Assembly (NCBI GenBank): GCA_026400375.1
Contig: JAPLPG010000285.1
Coordinates: forward strand, 1 to 37,401
From: Novosphingobium sp.
Lineage (GTDB): Bacteria > Pseudomonadota > Alphaproteobacteria > Sphingomonadales > Sphingomonadaceae
DNA length: 37,401 bases
Reading direction: 5' to 3'
The notes beneath the pieces are model-generated. The model saw nothing but the letters and a program-made list of their open reading frames with translations, ran no database searches and was not told the DNA's origin. Position 1 is the stretch's first letter. Each line of letters opens with the position of its first letter. Shown here piece after piece: positions 1-7,757 of the stretch. The position numbers were made by a program, and so were the translations under genes.

Positions 1-150
1 CTCAAGGGCCTGTCGCATCGCGTCATCGAAGGCAAGGCCGACATCGGCACCGTCCACCGGCTCCAGGCCGTCGCCGCCGATGGCGCTGCGGCCGATGCAC
101 TGTGCCGCAGGCTTCAGGCCGGTGGCCTGAAGTGCCAGGTAAAGCGCTGA
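1..150 (+). CDS. SPOR-domain protein, C-terminal end only (partial)
   Basis: The window opens inside a plus-strand reading frame of 49 codons ending in TGA at 148-150. Its last part, with VHRLQAVAADGAAADALCRRL followed by a GGLKC segment, has the beta-alpha-beta spacing of a SPOR domain, which binds denuded glycan strands of septal peptidoglycan. The rest of the protein lies upstream of the window, so any signal peptide, TPR or membrane segment cannot be seen. It lies about 210 bp before nagZ on the same strand, a neighbourhood usual in sphingomonads. The family call rests on about 30 residues; the orientation and stop are certain. Confidence 0.6.
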   Translation, partial: LKGLSHRVIEGKADIGTVHRLQAVAADGAAADALCRRLQAGGLKCQVKR

Positions 151-361
151 AAGTATAAGCCGTTGTCGGAGGCAGGCCACGGCCTGCGCTCCGACGGCGG
201 TTTGCGGCTGAGGCTTGCCCGAAACGCATCATTGCCCCAGACGAGATCCGGGCGTTGGCTTTCGTTCTTGAACGACCGCCCTGGAGCAGACCCGACAGCC
301 CTTTTCCCCGGCCAACACCGTCTGCATGCTTGCAAATCAGGCAATCCTGCGCGATTCCTCG

Positions 362-1381
362 ATGATGCTGCCCGCCATCTTCGGCCTGTCCGGCCCGACC
401 CTGACCGACGACGAACGCGCGTTTTTCCGTGATGCGGACCCGGCGGGGTACATCCTGTTCGGGCGCAACGTGGAAAGCCGTGCGCAAGTGCGGGCGCTGA
501 CCGACGATCTGCGTAGCCTTCACGGCCGCGACCGCACCTTCATCTGCATCGATCAGGAAGGCGGGCGGGTTGCGCGGATGAAGCCGCCGGTCTGGCTGCC
601 CTACCCGGCGGGCGAGGCGTTCGACCGTCTCTACGATATTGCGCCGGCCAGCGCGATCGAAGCGGCGCGGGCCAACGCCCATGCGCTGGGGCTCGATCTG
701 GCCGAAGCCGGGATCAGCGTCGATTGCCTGCCGCTGCTCGATGTGCGGCAGCCGGGCGCGCATGACGTGATCGGCGATCGCGCGCTGGGCGCCGAACCGA
801 TGCGCGTGGCGGCATTGGGGCGGGCAACGCTCGATGGGCTGGCGCGCGCCGGGATTGCCGGGGTGGTCAAGCACATGCCCGGGCATGGCCGATCGCTGGT
901 CGATAGCCACAAGGAAACGCCGCTGGTGACCGCCTCGGCGCAGGAACTCGAACAGGATCTCGCGCCGTTCCGCGCGCTGAAGAACGCCAGCATCGGCATG
1001 ACCGGCCACTTGCGCTTCACCGCGTGGGATGCCGATAACCCGGCCACGCTTTCGCCGTACGTGATCGAGGAGATCATCCGCAAGGCCATCGGTTTTGACG
1101 GGCTGCTGCTGACCGACGATCTCGACATGCAGGCGCTCGGCGGCGCAGTGCCCGACCGCGCGGCGCGGGCACAGGCGGCGGGCTGCGATATCGCGCTCAA
1201 TTGCTGGGCAAAGATGGACGACATGATCGGCATTGCCAAGGCGCTTGCGCCGATGAGCGCCAGGACTGCGGAGCGGCTGGAACGCGCGCTTGCTCCTACC
1301 GCTGCGTTTGACCGCGCCAACGCGCTGGATGGGCAGGACGTCCTGCTCGCCACGCGGGACCAGTTGCTGGCGCTCGCCTGA
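362..1381 (+). CDS. nagZ: beta-N-acetylhexosaminidase NagZ (GH3 family)
   Basis: NagZ is a cytoplasmic glycoside hydrolase that removes N-acetylglucosamine from anhydro-muropeptides during peptidoglycan recycling. The protein (339 aa from this start) begins with the typical LPAIFGLSGP segment, has a CIDQEGGRVARM motif near residue 70, the GH3 loop KHMPGHGRSLVDSH from residue 170 carrying the Asp-His catalytic dyad, and LLLTDDLDMQAL with the expected nucleophile Asp near residue 252. Length fits the family. I prefer ATG 362 (or 365) over an in-frame ATG at 326 because the extra 12 residues do not look like family sequence; no candidate has a clear ribosome binding site. The stop overlaps the scpA start in a TGATG arrangement, so the two are probably translationally coupled. 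Confidence 0.93.
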   Translation: MMLPAIFGLSGPTLTDDERAFFRDADPAGYILFGRNVESRAQVRALTDDLRSLHGRDRTFICIDQEGGRVARMKPPVWLPYPAGEAFDRLYDIAPASAIEAARANAHALGLDLAEAGISVDCLPLLDVRQPGAHDVIGDRALGAEPMRVAALGRATLDGLARAGIAGVVKHMPGHGRSLVDSHKETPLVTASAQELEQDLAPFRALKNASIGMTGHLRFTAWDADNPATLSPYVIEEIIRKAIGFDGLLLTDDLDMQALGGAVPDRAARAQAAGCDIALNCWAKMDDMIGIAKALAPMSARTAERLERALAPTAAFDRANALDGQDVLLATRDQLLALA

Positions 1382-2199
1382 TGGACGACCTTGCCGAACC
1401 CGCGCTGCTCGATGACGAGGCGGAATGGGGCGGCATTGCTTCGGCGCAGACCGGCGATGCCGCGCTCTATCTCGAACTCGATGGCTGGGAAGGGCCGCTC
1501 GATCTGCTGCTGGAACTGGCGCGGCGGCAAAAGGTGGATTTGCGCACGATCTCCATCCTCGATCTGGTCAGCCAGTACCTCGATTACATCGAACAGGCCA
1601 AGGCCCTTAAGCTGGAACTGGCTGCTGATTATCTCGTCATGGCGGCGTGGCTGGCTTACCTCAAGTCCCTGTTATTGCTGCCCCGTGATCCCGAAGTGCA
1701 GCCGAGTCCCGAAGAACTGGCGCTGAAGCTGCAATTGCGGCTGCAGCGTCTTGGTGCGATGCGCGAAGCAGGGGCGCGGCTGATGGCGCGTGACCGGGTG
1801 GGGCGCGAGGTGTTCCTTCGCGGGCAGCCCGAAGGCTTGCGGGTGGATCGCAAGGCCTTGTGGAAGTGCGATGTTCTGGCGCTGTTTCAGGCCTATGGCG
1901 CGATCAAGCACCGCACGCGTCCGGTGGTTCACATGGTGCGCGAACGGGCGGTGATGACCCTCGACGCAGCACTGACGCGGGTTTCGCAGATGCTCGGCGT
2001 GGCCATGGATTGGACCGATCTGCGCGCCTTCCTGCCGCTTGATGGAGATCCGGCGATGCGCAAGTCGGCGCTGGCATCGAGCTTTGTTGCGGCGCTGGAA
2101 CTGGCCAAGCAGGGCAAGGCGGAAATCGCGCAAGATCAGGCATTTGGCCCGCTGATGTTGCGGGCTTGTGCTTCGACAGGCGCGGGACGGGCGGCATGA
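1381..2199 (+). CDS. scpA: segregation and condensation protein A (kleisin)
   Basis: ScpA is the kleisin subunit that bridges SMC heads and binds ScpB, giving the SMC-ScpAB complex for chromosome compaction and segregation. The 272-aa protein shows the family core WEGPLDLLLELARRQKVDL near residue 36, the segment LDLVSQYLDYI and the helix LAADYLVMAAWLAYLKS that contacts the SMC neck. It ends in a C-terminal winged-helix region that should contact the SMC cap. Its ATG overlaps the nagZ stop by one base and its stop overlaps the scpB start, so nagZ-scpA-scpB reads as one transcription unit. An SMC gene is not in the window. Confidence 0.94.
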   Translation: MDDLAEPALLDDEAEWGGIASAQTGDAALYLELDGWEGPLDLLLELARRQKVDLRTISILDLVSQYLDYIEQAKALKLELAADYLVMAAWLAYLKSLLLLPRDPEVQPSPEELALKLQLRLQRLGAMREAGARLMARDRVGREVFLRGQPEGLRVDRKALWKCDVLALFQAYGAIKHRTRPVVHMVRERAVMTLDAALTRVSQMLGVAMDWTDLRAFLPLDGDPAMRKSALASSFVAALELAKQGKAEIAQDQAFGPLMLRACASTGAGRAA

Positions 2200-2813
2200 C
2201 GGCGCCGGACGATCTTGAACGCGCGGTCGAAGCGACGCTGTTTGCCGCCGAGCAACCCCTTAGCGAACAAGAGATTTCCACCCATCTGCAGGGTGCGGAT
2301 GTGGCTGCATCCTTAAGTGCACTGAAATGCACCTACGCGCACCGAGGCGTCCATCTGGTGGAGCGAGGAGGCCGCTGGCACTTCCAGACTGCGCCCGACC
2401 TTGCCCATCTTCTGCGCCGTGAAAAGGAAGAGCCCAAGCGCCTGTCGCGCGCGGCGACTGAGGCCCTGGCGATCATCGCCTACCACGAACCCGTCAGCCG
2501 GGCGGAGATCGAGGCGATTCGCGGCGTGCAGACCGCCAAGGGCACGCTGGATGTGTTGCTGGAAGCCGGATGGGTGTGCATTGCCGGGCGCCGCGAAGTT
2601 CCGGGGCGGCCGACGATTTATGCGACAACTCCCGGATTTCTCACGCATTTTGGTCTGCAATCGCGCCGTGACCTGCCCGGAATCGAAGAATTGCGTGCCG
2701 CCGGGCTGCTTGATCCGGTGGACGAGGCCTTTGCCGTCTTGACGGGCGGCGACGATGAGGACACGGACGCGATTGATCCGCCTGATGAAGAAAGCGCGGA
2801 CCGAACCGATTGA
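2196..2813 (+). CDS. scpB: segregation and condensation protein B
   Basis: ScpB dimerises and binds the ScpA linker in the SMC condensin complex. The 205-aa protein begins MTAPDDLERAVEATLFAAEQ, the usual start of the first winged helix. It has the hallmark second winged-helix segment with LSRAATEALAIIAYHEPVSR and the following RGVQTAKGTLDVLLEAGW region, and an acidic C-terminal tail. A longer reading from an ATG at 2166 is open, but the start at 2196 overlaps the scpA stop as ATGA and agrees with where the family begins. Co-translation with scpA is inferred from that overlap. Confidence 0.94.
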   Translation: MTAPDDLERAVEATLFAAEQPLSEQEISTHLQGADVAASLSALKCTYAHRGVHLVERGGRWHFQTAPDLAHLLRREKEEPKRLSRAATEALAIIAYHEPVSRAEIEAIRGVQTAKGTLDVLLEAGWVCIAGRREVPGRPTIYATTPGFLTHFGLQSRRDLPGIEELRAAGLLDPVDEAFAVLTGGDDEDTDAIDPPDEESADRTD

Positions 2814-2869
2814 TTTGCTGGCAAGTGGGGCGCGCCGTCCCTATCTAGGGGCGCAAAGGAGTTTGTGAC

Positions 2870-3106
2870 ATGGGTAGCTTTTCGCTTCCGCATTTGATCG
2901 TGATGGCGCTGGTGGTCCTGGTGCTGTTCGGCCGTGGCCGCATTTCCGAAATGATGGGCGATTTCGGCAAGGGCATCAAAAGCTTCAAGCAAGGCATGTC
3001 GGACGAGGACAACAAGCCGGTCCCGCCGCCGCCCGCGCAATTGCAGCAGGTTCCGCCGCCGGTCGCTCCGGCGCCGGTGCACACGCCGACCGACCAAGCC
3101 CAGTAA
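2870..3106 (+). CDS. tatA: Sec-independent translocase subunit TatA
   Basis: TatA forms the pore-like assembly of the twin-arginine translocase that exports folded proteins. This 78-aa protein has one N-terminal membrane helix (about residues 7-20), the hinge [20 protein letters not shown] with the conserved Phe-Gly, an amphipathic helix, and a Pro/Ala-rich tail. A strong ribosome binding site AAAGGAG (2855-2861) precedes the ATG by eight bases. It begins a tatABC cluster; the 56-bp gap after scpB leaves room for a promoter, though none is evident. Confidence 0.95.
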   Translation: MGSFSLPHLIVMALVVLVLFGRGRISEMMGDFGKGIKSFKQGMSDEDNKPVPPPPAQLQQVPPPVAPAPVHTPTDQAQ

Positions 3107-3132
3107 GCTCCTGAACACAAGGCGATAGAGCC

Positions 3133-3558
3133 GTGTTTGACGTCGGCGCGTCCGAACTCCTGCTGCTGGTCATCGTGGCGATCGTGGTGATTGGTCCGAA
3201 GGACCTGCCGCTTGCCCTGCGCACGGCCGGGCGCTGGGTGGCGAAGATGCGCCGCGTTTCCAATCACTTCCGCTCCGGCATCGAAACCATGATCCGCGAG
3301 GCGGAAATGGAGGAGATGGAACGCAAGTGGAAGGAGCAGAATGAGCGGATCATGCGCGAAACAGCCGCGCAGGAAGCCGCCGCTGCCGCTTCGGGCCAGA
3401 CCATCGCGGCTGCGGCCGATCAGAACGATCCGTTGCCGACGCCACTTGCGCCTGATGCGATACCGGCCGAGCCGGTGATGATCGGGCCGATGCCGCCGGA
3501 AATGCCGATCGGCGCAGCGACGGAATACGCCGCAAAGCCGGAACCGTCGCAGCCATGA
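3133..3558 (+). CDS. tatB: Sec-independent translocase subunit TatB
   Basis: TatB pairs with TatC in the receptor that recognises twin-arginine signal peptides. The 141-aa protein starts MFDVGASELLLL with the family's membrane-embedded Glu, followed by VVIGPKDLPLALRTAGRW, an amphipathic helix, and a charged, probably coiled-coil stretch rich in Glu/Lys/Arg (residues about 45-80). The tail is Ala/Pro-rich and variable, as usual. The start codon is GTG at 3133, preceded by AAGGCGA; no alternative gives the canonical N terminus. It lies 26 bp after tatA, and its stop overlaps the tatC ATG as ATGA. Confidence 0.94.
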   Translation: MFDVGASELLLLVIVAIVVIGPKDLPLALRTAGRWVAKMRRVSNHFRSGIETMIREAEMEEMERKWKEQNERIMRETAAQEAAAAASGQTIAAAADQNDPLPTPLAPDAIPAEPVMIGPMPPEMPIGAATEYAAKPEPSQP

Positions 3559-4421
3559 TCCGCGATATCGACGAGACGCAGGCGCCGCTGCTGGATCACC
3601 TGCTGGAATTGCGCACCCGCCTGTTGCGCTGCGTCTATGCGCTGCTGGTCACGTTTGCGATCTGCTTCTATTTTGCCGACGATATCTTTGCGGTGCTCGT
3701 GCAGCCGCTGGTTCATGCCTTCCCGCCGGGGCAGGGCAAGCTGATCTACACCAAGCTGTACGAGGCCTTCTTCGTCGAGCTGAAAGTGTCGATGTTCGCG
3801 GCATTCCTGGTCAGCTTTCCGATCATTGCCAACCAGATGTGGGCGTTCGTGGCGCCGGGCCTCTATGCGCGCGAGAAGAAGGCGTTCCTGCCGTTCCTGC
3901 TGGCAACGCCGGTCCTGTTCACGATGGGCGCCAGCCTGGCCTACTTCGTGGTCATGCCCACCGCGTTCAAATGGTTCCTCGGTTTCGAGGGCAACAAGGG
4001 CGGACTTCAGCTGGAAGCGTTGCCGGGGACGGGCGATTACCTGAGCCTGGTGATGCAGTTCATCCTGGCGTTCGGCATCAGTTTCCTGTTGCCGGTGCTG
4101 CTGATGTTGCTGAACCGTGCCGGGATCGTCACGCGCGCCCAACTGGTGACTGCGCGGCGTTATGTGATCGTGGGCATTTTTGCCATCGCTACGGTAGCGA
4201 CGCCGCCCGATGTGGTTTCGCAACTGATGCTGGCGATCCCGCTGCTGTTCCTGTTCGAAGGCACGCTGATCCTGATGCGCTTTACCGAAAAGGCCGATGC
4301 CAGGCGCCGGGCCGAGGAAGAGGCGGCGCGGGCTGCCGAACAATTGGCGGCAGACCAACTGGCGGCCGACCAACTGGCTGCTGGGCAAATGGCTGCTGGG
4401 CAGACACCGCTGCTGCCTTGA
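3555..4421 (+). CDS. tatC: Sec-independent translocase subunit TatC with repeat tail
   Basis: TatC is the six-helix inner-membrane receptor for twin-arginine signal peptides. The 288-aa protein has the N-terminal cytoplasmic motif LLDHLLELRTRLLRCVYALL, the periplasmic loop and membrane segments expected (YARE around residue 105, PFLLATPVLFTMGASLAYF, then the helices around SFLLPVLLMLL and IATVATPPDVVSQLMLAIPL). After the last helix there is a charged segment and then four in-frame pentapeptide repeats (QLAAD, QLAAD, QLAAG, QMAAG) from a 15-bp DNA tandem repeat. The tail is cytoplasmic by topology and probably dispensable. The ATG overlaps the tatB stop. Confidence 0.95.
   Translation: MIRDIDETQAPLLDHLLELRTRLLRCVYALLVTFAICFYFADDIFAVLVQPLVHAFPPGQGKLIYTKLYEAFFVELKVSMFAAFLVSFPIIANQMWAFVAPGLYAREKKAFLPFLLATPVLFTMGASLAYFVVMPTAFKWFLGFEGNKGGLQLEALPGTGDYLSLVMQFILAFGISFLLPVLLMLLNRAGIVTRAQLVTARRYVIVGIFAIATVATPPDVVSQLMLAIPLLFLFEGTLILMRFTEKADARRRAEEEAARAAEQLAADQLAADQLAAGQMAAGQTPLLP
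4341..4400 (+). repeat. four tandem 15-bp units within the tatC tail
   Basis: Four consecutive 15-base units start at 4341, 4356, 4371 and 4386. Each begins CAA, and they differ at a few positions. The unit length is a multiple of three, so copy number can change without breaking the tatC frame. The units encode QLAAD twice, then QLAAG and QMAAG. Confidence 0.85.
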
Positions 4422-4467
4422 AGCCGCTTCGGTTTTCGGATTACTCAGCCAGTTCCGCCCCCTCACT

Positions 4468-4541
4468 CCGTTCGGCCTGAGCCTGTCGAAGGCTGTTTTC
4501 CGGCGTTGCGGGTGGTGCTTCGACAAGCTCAGCACGAACGG
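4468..4541. repeat. REP-like interspersed palindromic element
   Basis: Two arms of about 26 bases face each other: the left arm (4468-4493) begins CCGTTCGGCCTGAGCC and the right arm (4515-4541) ends AGCTCAGCACGAACGG. The arms are imperfect reverse complements separated by about 20 bases. The core sequence around CTTCGACAAGCTCAGCACG is a widespread dispersed palindromic repeat in proteobacterial intergenic regions (general knowledge). It sits between the convergent ends of tatC and the amidohydrolase gene, where it could act as a bidirectional transcript end. Confidence 0.7.
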
Positions 4542-4571
4542 GAATTTTGGTCCGGACGCTTGAGTGGGCGG

Positions 4572-6260
4572 CTATTGAGCCGGCTTTGCGGCGGCGGTGC
4601 CTTCTTCGGCAGACCACACACGCCCGCCGCCCACCCATGTTTCACTGACCTTCGTGGCGCGTATCCGGGATGGGCTGGCGGTGAGCGGATCGGCATCGAC
4701 GAGCACGAAATCGGCGCGCAGGCCGGGGGCGAGGCGGCCGAAGCGGGTTTCGGCAAAGCCGGCAAAGGCGGCATCCGCGGTATAGGCCGCCAGCGCTTCT
4801 GCCGGGGTCAGGCGTTCCTGCGGTTGCCAGCCGCCGGCAGGCTGGCCGTCGGGACCCTGGCGGCTGATCGCGGCGGCAAGGCCCGCCCATGGATCGGCCA
4901 GTTCGACCGGGGCATCCGACCCGAAGGCCAGCCGCACGCCAGCGGTTTTCAGAGATTTCCACGGATAGGCCCCGGCCAGCCGATCCGGCCCCAGCCGGGC
5001 TTCGGCCATCAGGCGGTCGGACGTCTGGTGGACCGGCTGCATCGAGGCAATCGCGCCGCTGCGGGCAAACCTGGCATAGTCCCGGGGATCGACGATCTGG
5101 GCGTGTTCGATGCGCCAGCGGCGATCGCCCTTGTAGGTCTCTGCCAGATCGGTGATCGCGCCGATCACGGTGGCGTTGGCTTCATCGCCGATGGCATGGA
5201 CCGCGATCTGGAAGCCGTCCATGGCCGCGCGGCTCATCAGGTTGCCAAGCTGGGTCTGGTTCAACTGCGGCAGGCCGCGCGTGGTGGGGGCATCTGCATA
5301 GGGCGCCTTGAGCCATGCCCCGCGCGAGCCGAGGGCGCCATCGAGATAGAGCTTCACCCCGTTCAGCCGCAACCGGTCCTGATAGAGCCAGGGCGAGGGG
5401 CCGGACCCGCCGATCAGGGTCATCTGATCCACACCTGCGGCATAGGCCATGACGCGCACGTAGAGCCGGTTGGCATCGCCGGCCCGGCGATAGGTCTGCC
5501 AGTCCTCGATCGTGCTGCCCATGTCGGCAACGGCCGTGACGCCGCGCTTGAACAGGATCTGCTGTGCGGTGGCAAAGGCCACGTCGCGGTCTTCGGCACG
5601 CGGTGCGGGGACTTTTGCACCGACAAGGTCCATCGCGGCATCTACCAGCACGCCCGCGGGAGTGCCATCTGTCGCGCGTTCTATCCTGCCGCCGACCGGG
5701 TCTTTCGTGGCGGCGGTCACGCCCGCGGCCTTCAGCGCGGCGCTGTTGGCCCAGCCGGCGTGGCCATCGACGCGTTCGAGCCACACCGGCCTGCCGCCGG
5801 TGACTGCATCAAGTTCCGCCGCGGTGGGGAAACGGCCGAGCTTCCACAATTCCTGATTCCAGCCGCGCCCGACGATCCACGGGCGATCGGGGTGTTCGGC
5901 CGCGAACCTGCCGATCCGCGCGAGCGCATCGGCCAGCGAGGTGGTTTCCGACAGGTCGAGGCTGAGCGCGGCAAAGCCCATGCCCATGACATGGGCGTGG
6001 GCATCGATCATGCCGGGCAGCATGACGCGACCCTTGCCATCGATGTGGTACTGGTATTCCTTGCGTGGCTTGGGCTTCCTGTCGCCCGCACGGATCACGC
6101 GGGTGATCGTGCCGGTGGCATCGAAGAGCAGGCCGGTGAACGGTTCGACCTGGCCATTTGCGCCGATGGTCTGCCCGCGCACGTTATCGACCAGCGTATC
6201 GGCCAGCGCGGCGGTGGAGGTGGTGGCGAAAAGCAGCGCTGCCAGCGCGGTGCGGATCAT
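4572..6260 (-). CDS. exported amidohydrolase of the YtcJ-like (Amidohydro_3) family
   Basis: A 562-aa metal-dependent hydrolase. The N terminus MIRTALAALLFATTSTAALA is a signal peptide, so it should be periplasmic. The mature protein shows the family layout: the first metal motif MIDAHAHVMGMG after GKGRVMLPG, a WLERVDGHAGWANS segment, HAIGDEAN, IEHAQIVDPRDYARF, and the late Asp in FGSDAPVELADPW, then a beta-sandwich C terminus with RADFVLVDADPL. The substrate cannot be told from sequence; relatives act on N-acyl or cyclic amides. The reading frame stays open further upstream, but the ATG at 6260 is chosen because it begins the signal peptide and overlaps the preceding gene's stop as ATGA. Confidence 0.88.
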   Translation of the reverse strand: MIRTALAALLFATTSTAALADTLVDNVRGQTIGANGQVEPFTGLLFDATGTITRVIRAGDRKPKPRKEYQYHIDGKGRVMLPGMIDAHAHVMGMGFAALSLDLSETTSLADALARIGRFAAEHPDRPWIVGRGWNQELWKLGRFPTAAELDAVTGGRPVWLERVDGHAGWANSAALKAAGVTAATKDPVGGRIERATDGTPAGVLVDAAMDLVGAKVPAPRAEDRDVAFATAQQILFKRGVTAVADMGSTIEDWQTYRRAGDANRLYVRVMAYAAGVDQMTLIGGSGPSPWLYQDRLRLNGVKLYLDGALGSRGAWLKAPYADAPTTRGLPQLNQTQLGNLMSRAAMDGFQIAVHAIGDEANATVIGAITDLAETYKGDRRWRIEHAQIVDPRDYARFARSGAIASMQPVHQTSDRLMAEARLGPDRLAGAYPWKSLKTAGVRLAFGSDAPVELADPWAGLAAAISRQGPDGQPAGGWQPQERLTPAEALAAYTADAAFAGFAETRFGRLAPGLRADFVLVDADPLTASPSRIRATKVSETWVGGGRVWSAEEGTAAAKPAQ

Positions 6261-7180
6261 GCCTTGTGACCTTTGCGGTGCGGCAAGCGGCGGATCAGTG
6301 CGCTGGTATCTTCGCGGCCATAGCCCATGGCCTGCACATCGACATAGAACTGATCGACAAGCGCCGTGACGGGAACGCTGGCGCCGATATTGCGCGCCTC
6401 GTCCATGGCGAGGCCGAGATCCTTGCGCATCCAATCGACGGCAAAACCGAAATCGAATTCGTCCTTGGCCATGGTGTGGAAACGGTTGTCCATCTGCCAC
6501 GATTGAGCGGCGCCGCCCGATATCGCCTCGAACACCTTGTCGAGATCGAGGTGGGCGATCTGGGCAAAGCGAATGGCTTCTGACAGGCCGGCAATGGCGC
6601 CTGCGATGCACATCTGGTTGGCCATCTTGGCGGTTTGCCCCGCGCCCGATTTGCCGACATGGACCACGCGCTTGGCGTAAGCAGCAAGGATCGGCCGGGC
6701 GGCATCGACCGCCTTGGCGCTGCCGCCGCACATGATGGCCAGCGTGCCGCTTTCCGCGCCGGATTGGCCGCCGGTTACCGGCGCATCGACGCAGAGCAGT
6801 TCCTTGTCGCGCCCTTCGACGGCAATCTGGCGGGCGATGCGGGCCGATACGGTGGTGTGATCGATGTAGAGCGCGCCGCGCTTGAGCGTGGAAAAGGCGC
6901 CATTGGGGCTGAGCACGACATCGGCCAGATCATCGTCGTTGCCGACACAGGTGATCACCACGTCTGCACCGTCGGCCGCTTCTGCCGGGCTGGACGCCGT
7001 GCGCGCAGCGAGGCCGGGGTTGGCCGCGGCCCACGCTTCGGCGCGAGCCGGCGTGCGGTTGTAGATCGTCAACCGGTGTCCCGCCTTGCCGAGATGGCGG
7101 GCCATGGCCCCGCCCATCGTGCCAAGGCCTAGGAAGGATACGTTCTGGGGCGGGGGGGAAGCGGAAGATTGATCGGTCAT
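6257..7180 (-). CDS. NAD(P)-dependent beta-hydroxyacid dehydrogenase (3-hydroxyisobutyrate dehydrogenase type)
   Basis: A 307-aa member of the 6-phosphogluconate/3-hydroxyisobutyrate dehydrogenase family. It has the Rossmann motif FLGLGTMGGAMARHL near residue 16, the substrate-binding DAPVTGGQSGAESGTL near residue 132, the catalytic-lysine motif GAGQTAKMANQ with Lys185, and the C-terminal KDLGLAMDEA segment. Candidate substrates are 3-hydroxyisobutyrate, tartronate semialdehyde or a related hydroxyacid; sequence alone does not separate these. The start at 7180 (MTDQ) is preferred to an upstream ATG at 7237 because family members begin just before the Rossmann fold. Its stop overlaps the amidohydrolase start, suggesting a two-gene operon. 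It is divergent from the VanZ-like gene. Confidence 0.87.
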   Translation of the reverse strand: MTDQSSASPPPQNVSFLGLGTMGGAMARHLGKAGHRLTIYNRTPARAEAWAAANPGLAARTASSPAEAADGADVVITCVGNDDDLADVVLSPNGAFSTLKRGALYIDHTTVSARIARQIAVEGRDKELLCVDAPVTGGQSGAESGTLAIMCGGSAKAVDAARPILAAYAKRVVHVGKSGAGQTAKMANQMCIAGAIAGLSEAIRFAQIAHLDLDKVFEAISGGAAQSWQMDNRFHTMAKDEFDFGFAVDWMRKDLGLAMDEARNIGASVPVTALVDQFYVDVQAMGYGREDTSALIRRLPHRKGHKA

Positions 7181-7299
7181 CAGCGCTTCATATCCGGTTT
7201 CTGGCGCGGTGCCAGCCCCGCCGACCAACATCACCACGAACCTGACAGGGGCAGGTTGAGGCTTGTCAGTGCTTTAGCGTGGCAGCATAAGCGCAAGCG

Positions 7300-7695
7300 A
7301 TGCACAGACTGCTTTCCACGACATCGGGTTTGGCGCGCTTGCTGTTCTGGCCCGCGCTGGTTTTCGCCGTGACGATGGCAGTCTTGCCATCACCGCCGAA
7401 TCTTCTTGAAGCGAGCATGGGCGACAAGGTGCAGCACATGCTGGCGTTCTTCACGCTGACGTTGCTGGCGGGCGTAGGCTGGCCGCGCCTGGGGCTGGTG
7501 CGAGCGGCGCTGTGGCTTTCGCTGGTGGGGGCCGGGATCGAAGTGGTCCAGGCGATCCCTGCGCTTCATCGCGATTCGGACTGGAGGGACTGGGTGGCCG
7601 ATAGCCTGGCGATCATTGCAGCGCTTGTCCCGGTTGCCGTGTTTCGGCGGATGCACGCGCAGGATATGCCTGCCGAAGTGGCCCACGGGGGCTGA
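7300..7695 (+). CDS. VanZ-like family membrane protein
   Basis: A 131-aa integral membrane protein with a hydrophobic segment at about residues 12-28 and further helices around HMLAFFTLTLLAGVGW, AALWLSLVGAGIEVVQ and DSLAIIAALVPVAVF. The signature DKVQHMLAF, GIEVVQAIPALHRDSDWRDW and the following Asp are typical of the VanZ/YoaI family of short membrane proteins. The name comes from a teicoplanin-resistance protein, but most family members have no known function and none is claimed here. It is a lone plus-strand gene 62 bp before ilvA. Confidence 0.82.
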   Translation: MHRLLSTTSGLARLLFWPALVFAVTMAVLPSPPNLLEASMGDKVQHMLAFFTLTLLAGVGWPRLGLVRAALWLSLVGAGIEVVQAIPALHRDSDWRDWVADSLAIIAALVPVAVFRRMHAQDMPAEVAHGG

Positions 7696-7757
7696 GCTGC
7701 AAGCAAGCGCAGACTCGGAGGTTTTCTTGAAGGCCGGTTTCCGTTAGGGCGCAGCCC

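Noticed and set aside
3420-4535. Long minus-strand open frame opposite tatB and tatC
   Set aside because: It is Gln/His/Arg-rich antisense sequence; tatB and tatC have unmistakable family sequence on the other strand.
4506-6269. Long plus-strand open frame of 587 codons opposite the amidohydrolase gene
   Set aside because: Composition is Gly/Arg/Ala/His-rich with no family features; it is the antisense frame of a high-GC gene, and the minus-strand protein has clear catalytic motifs.
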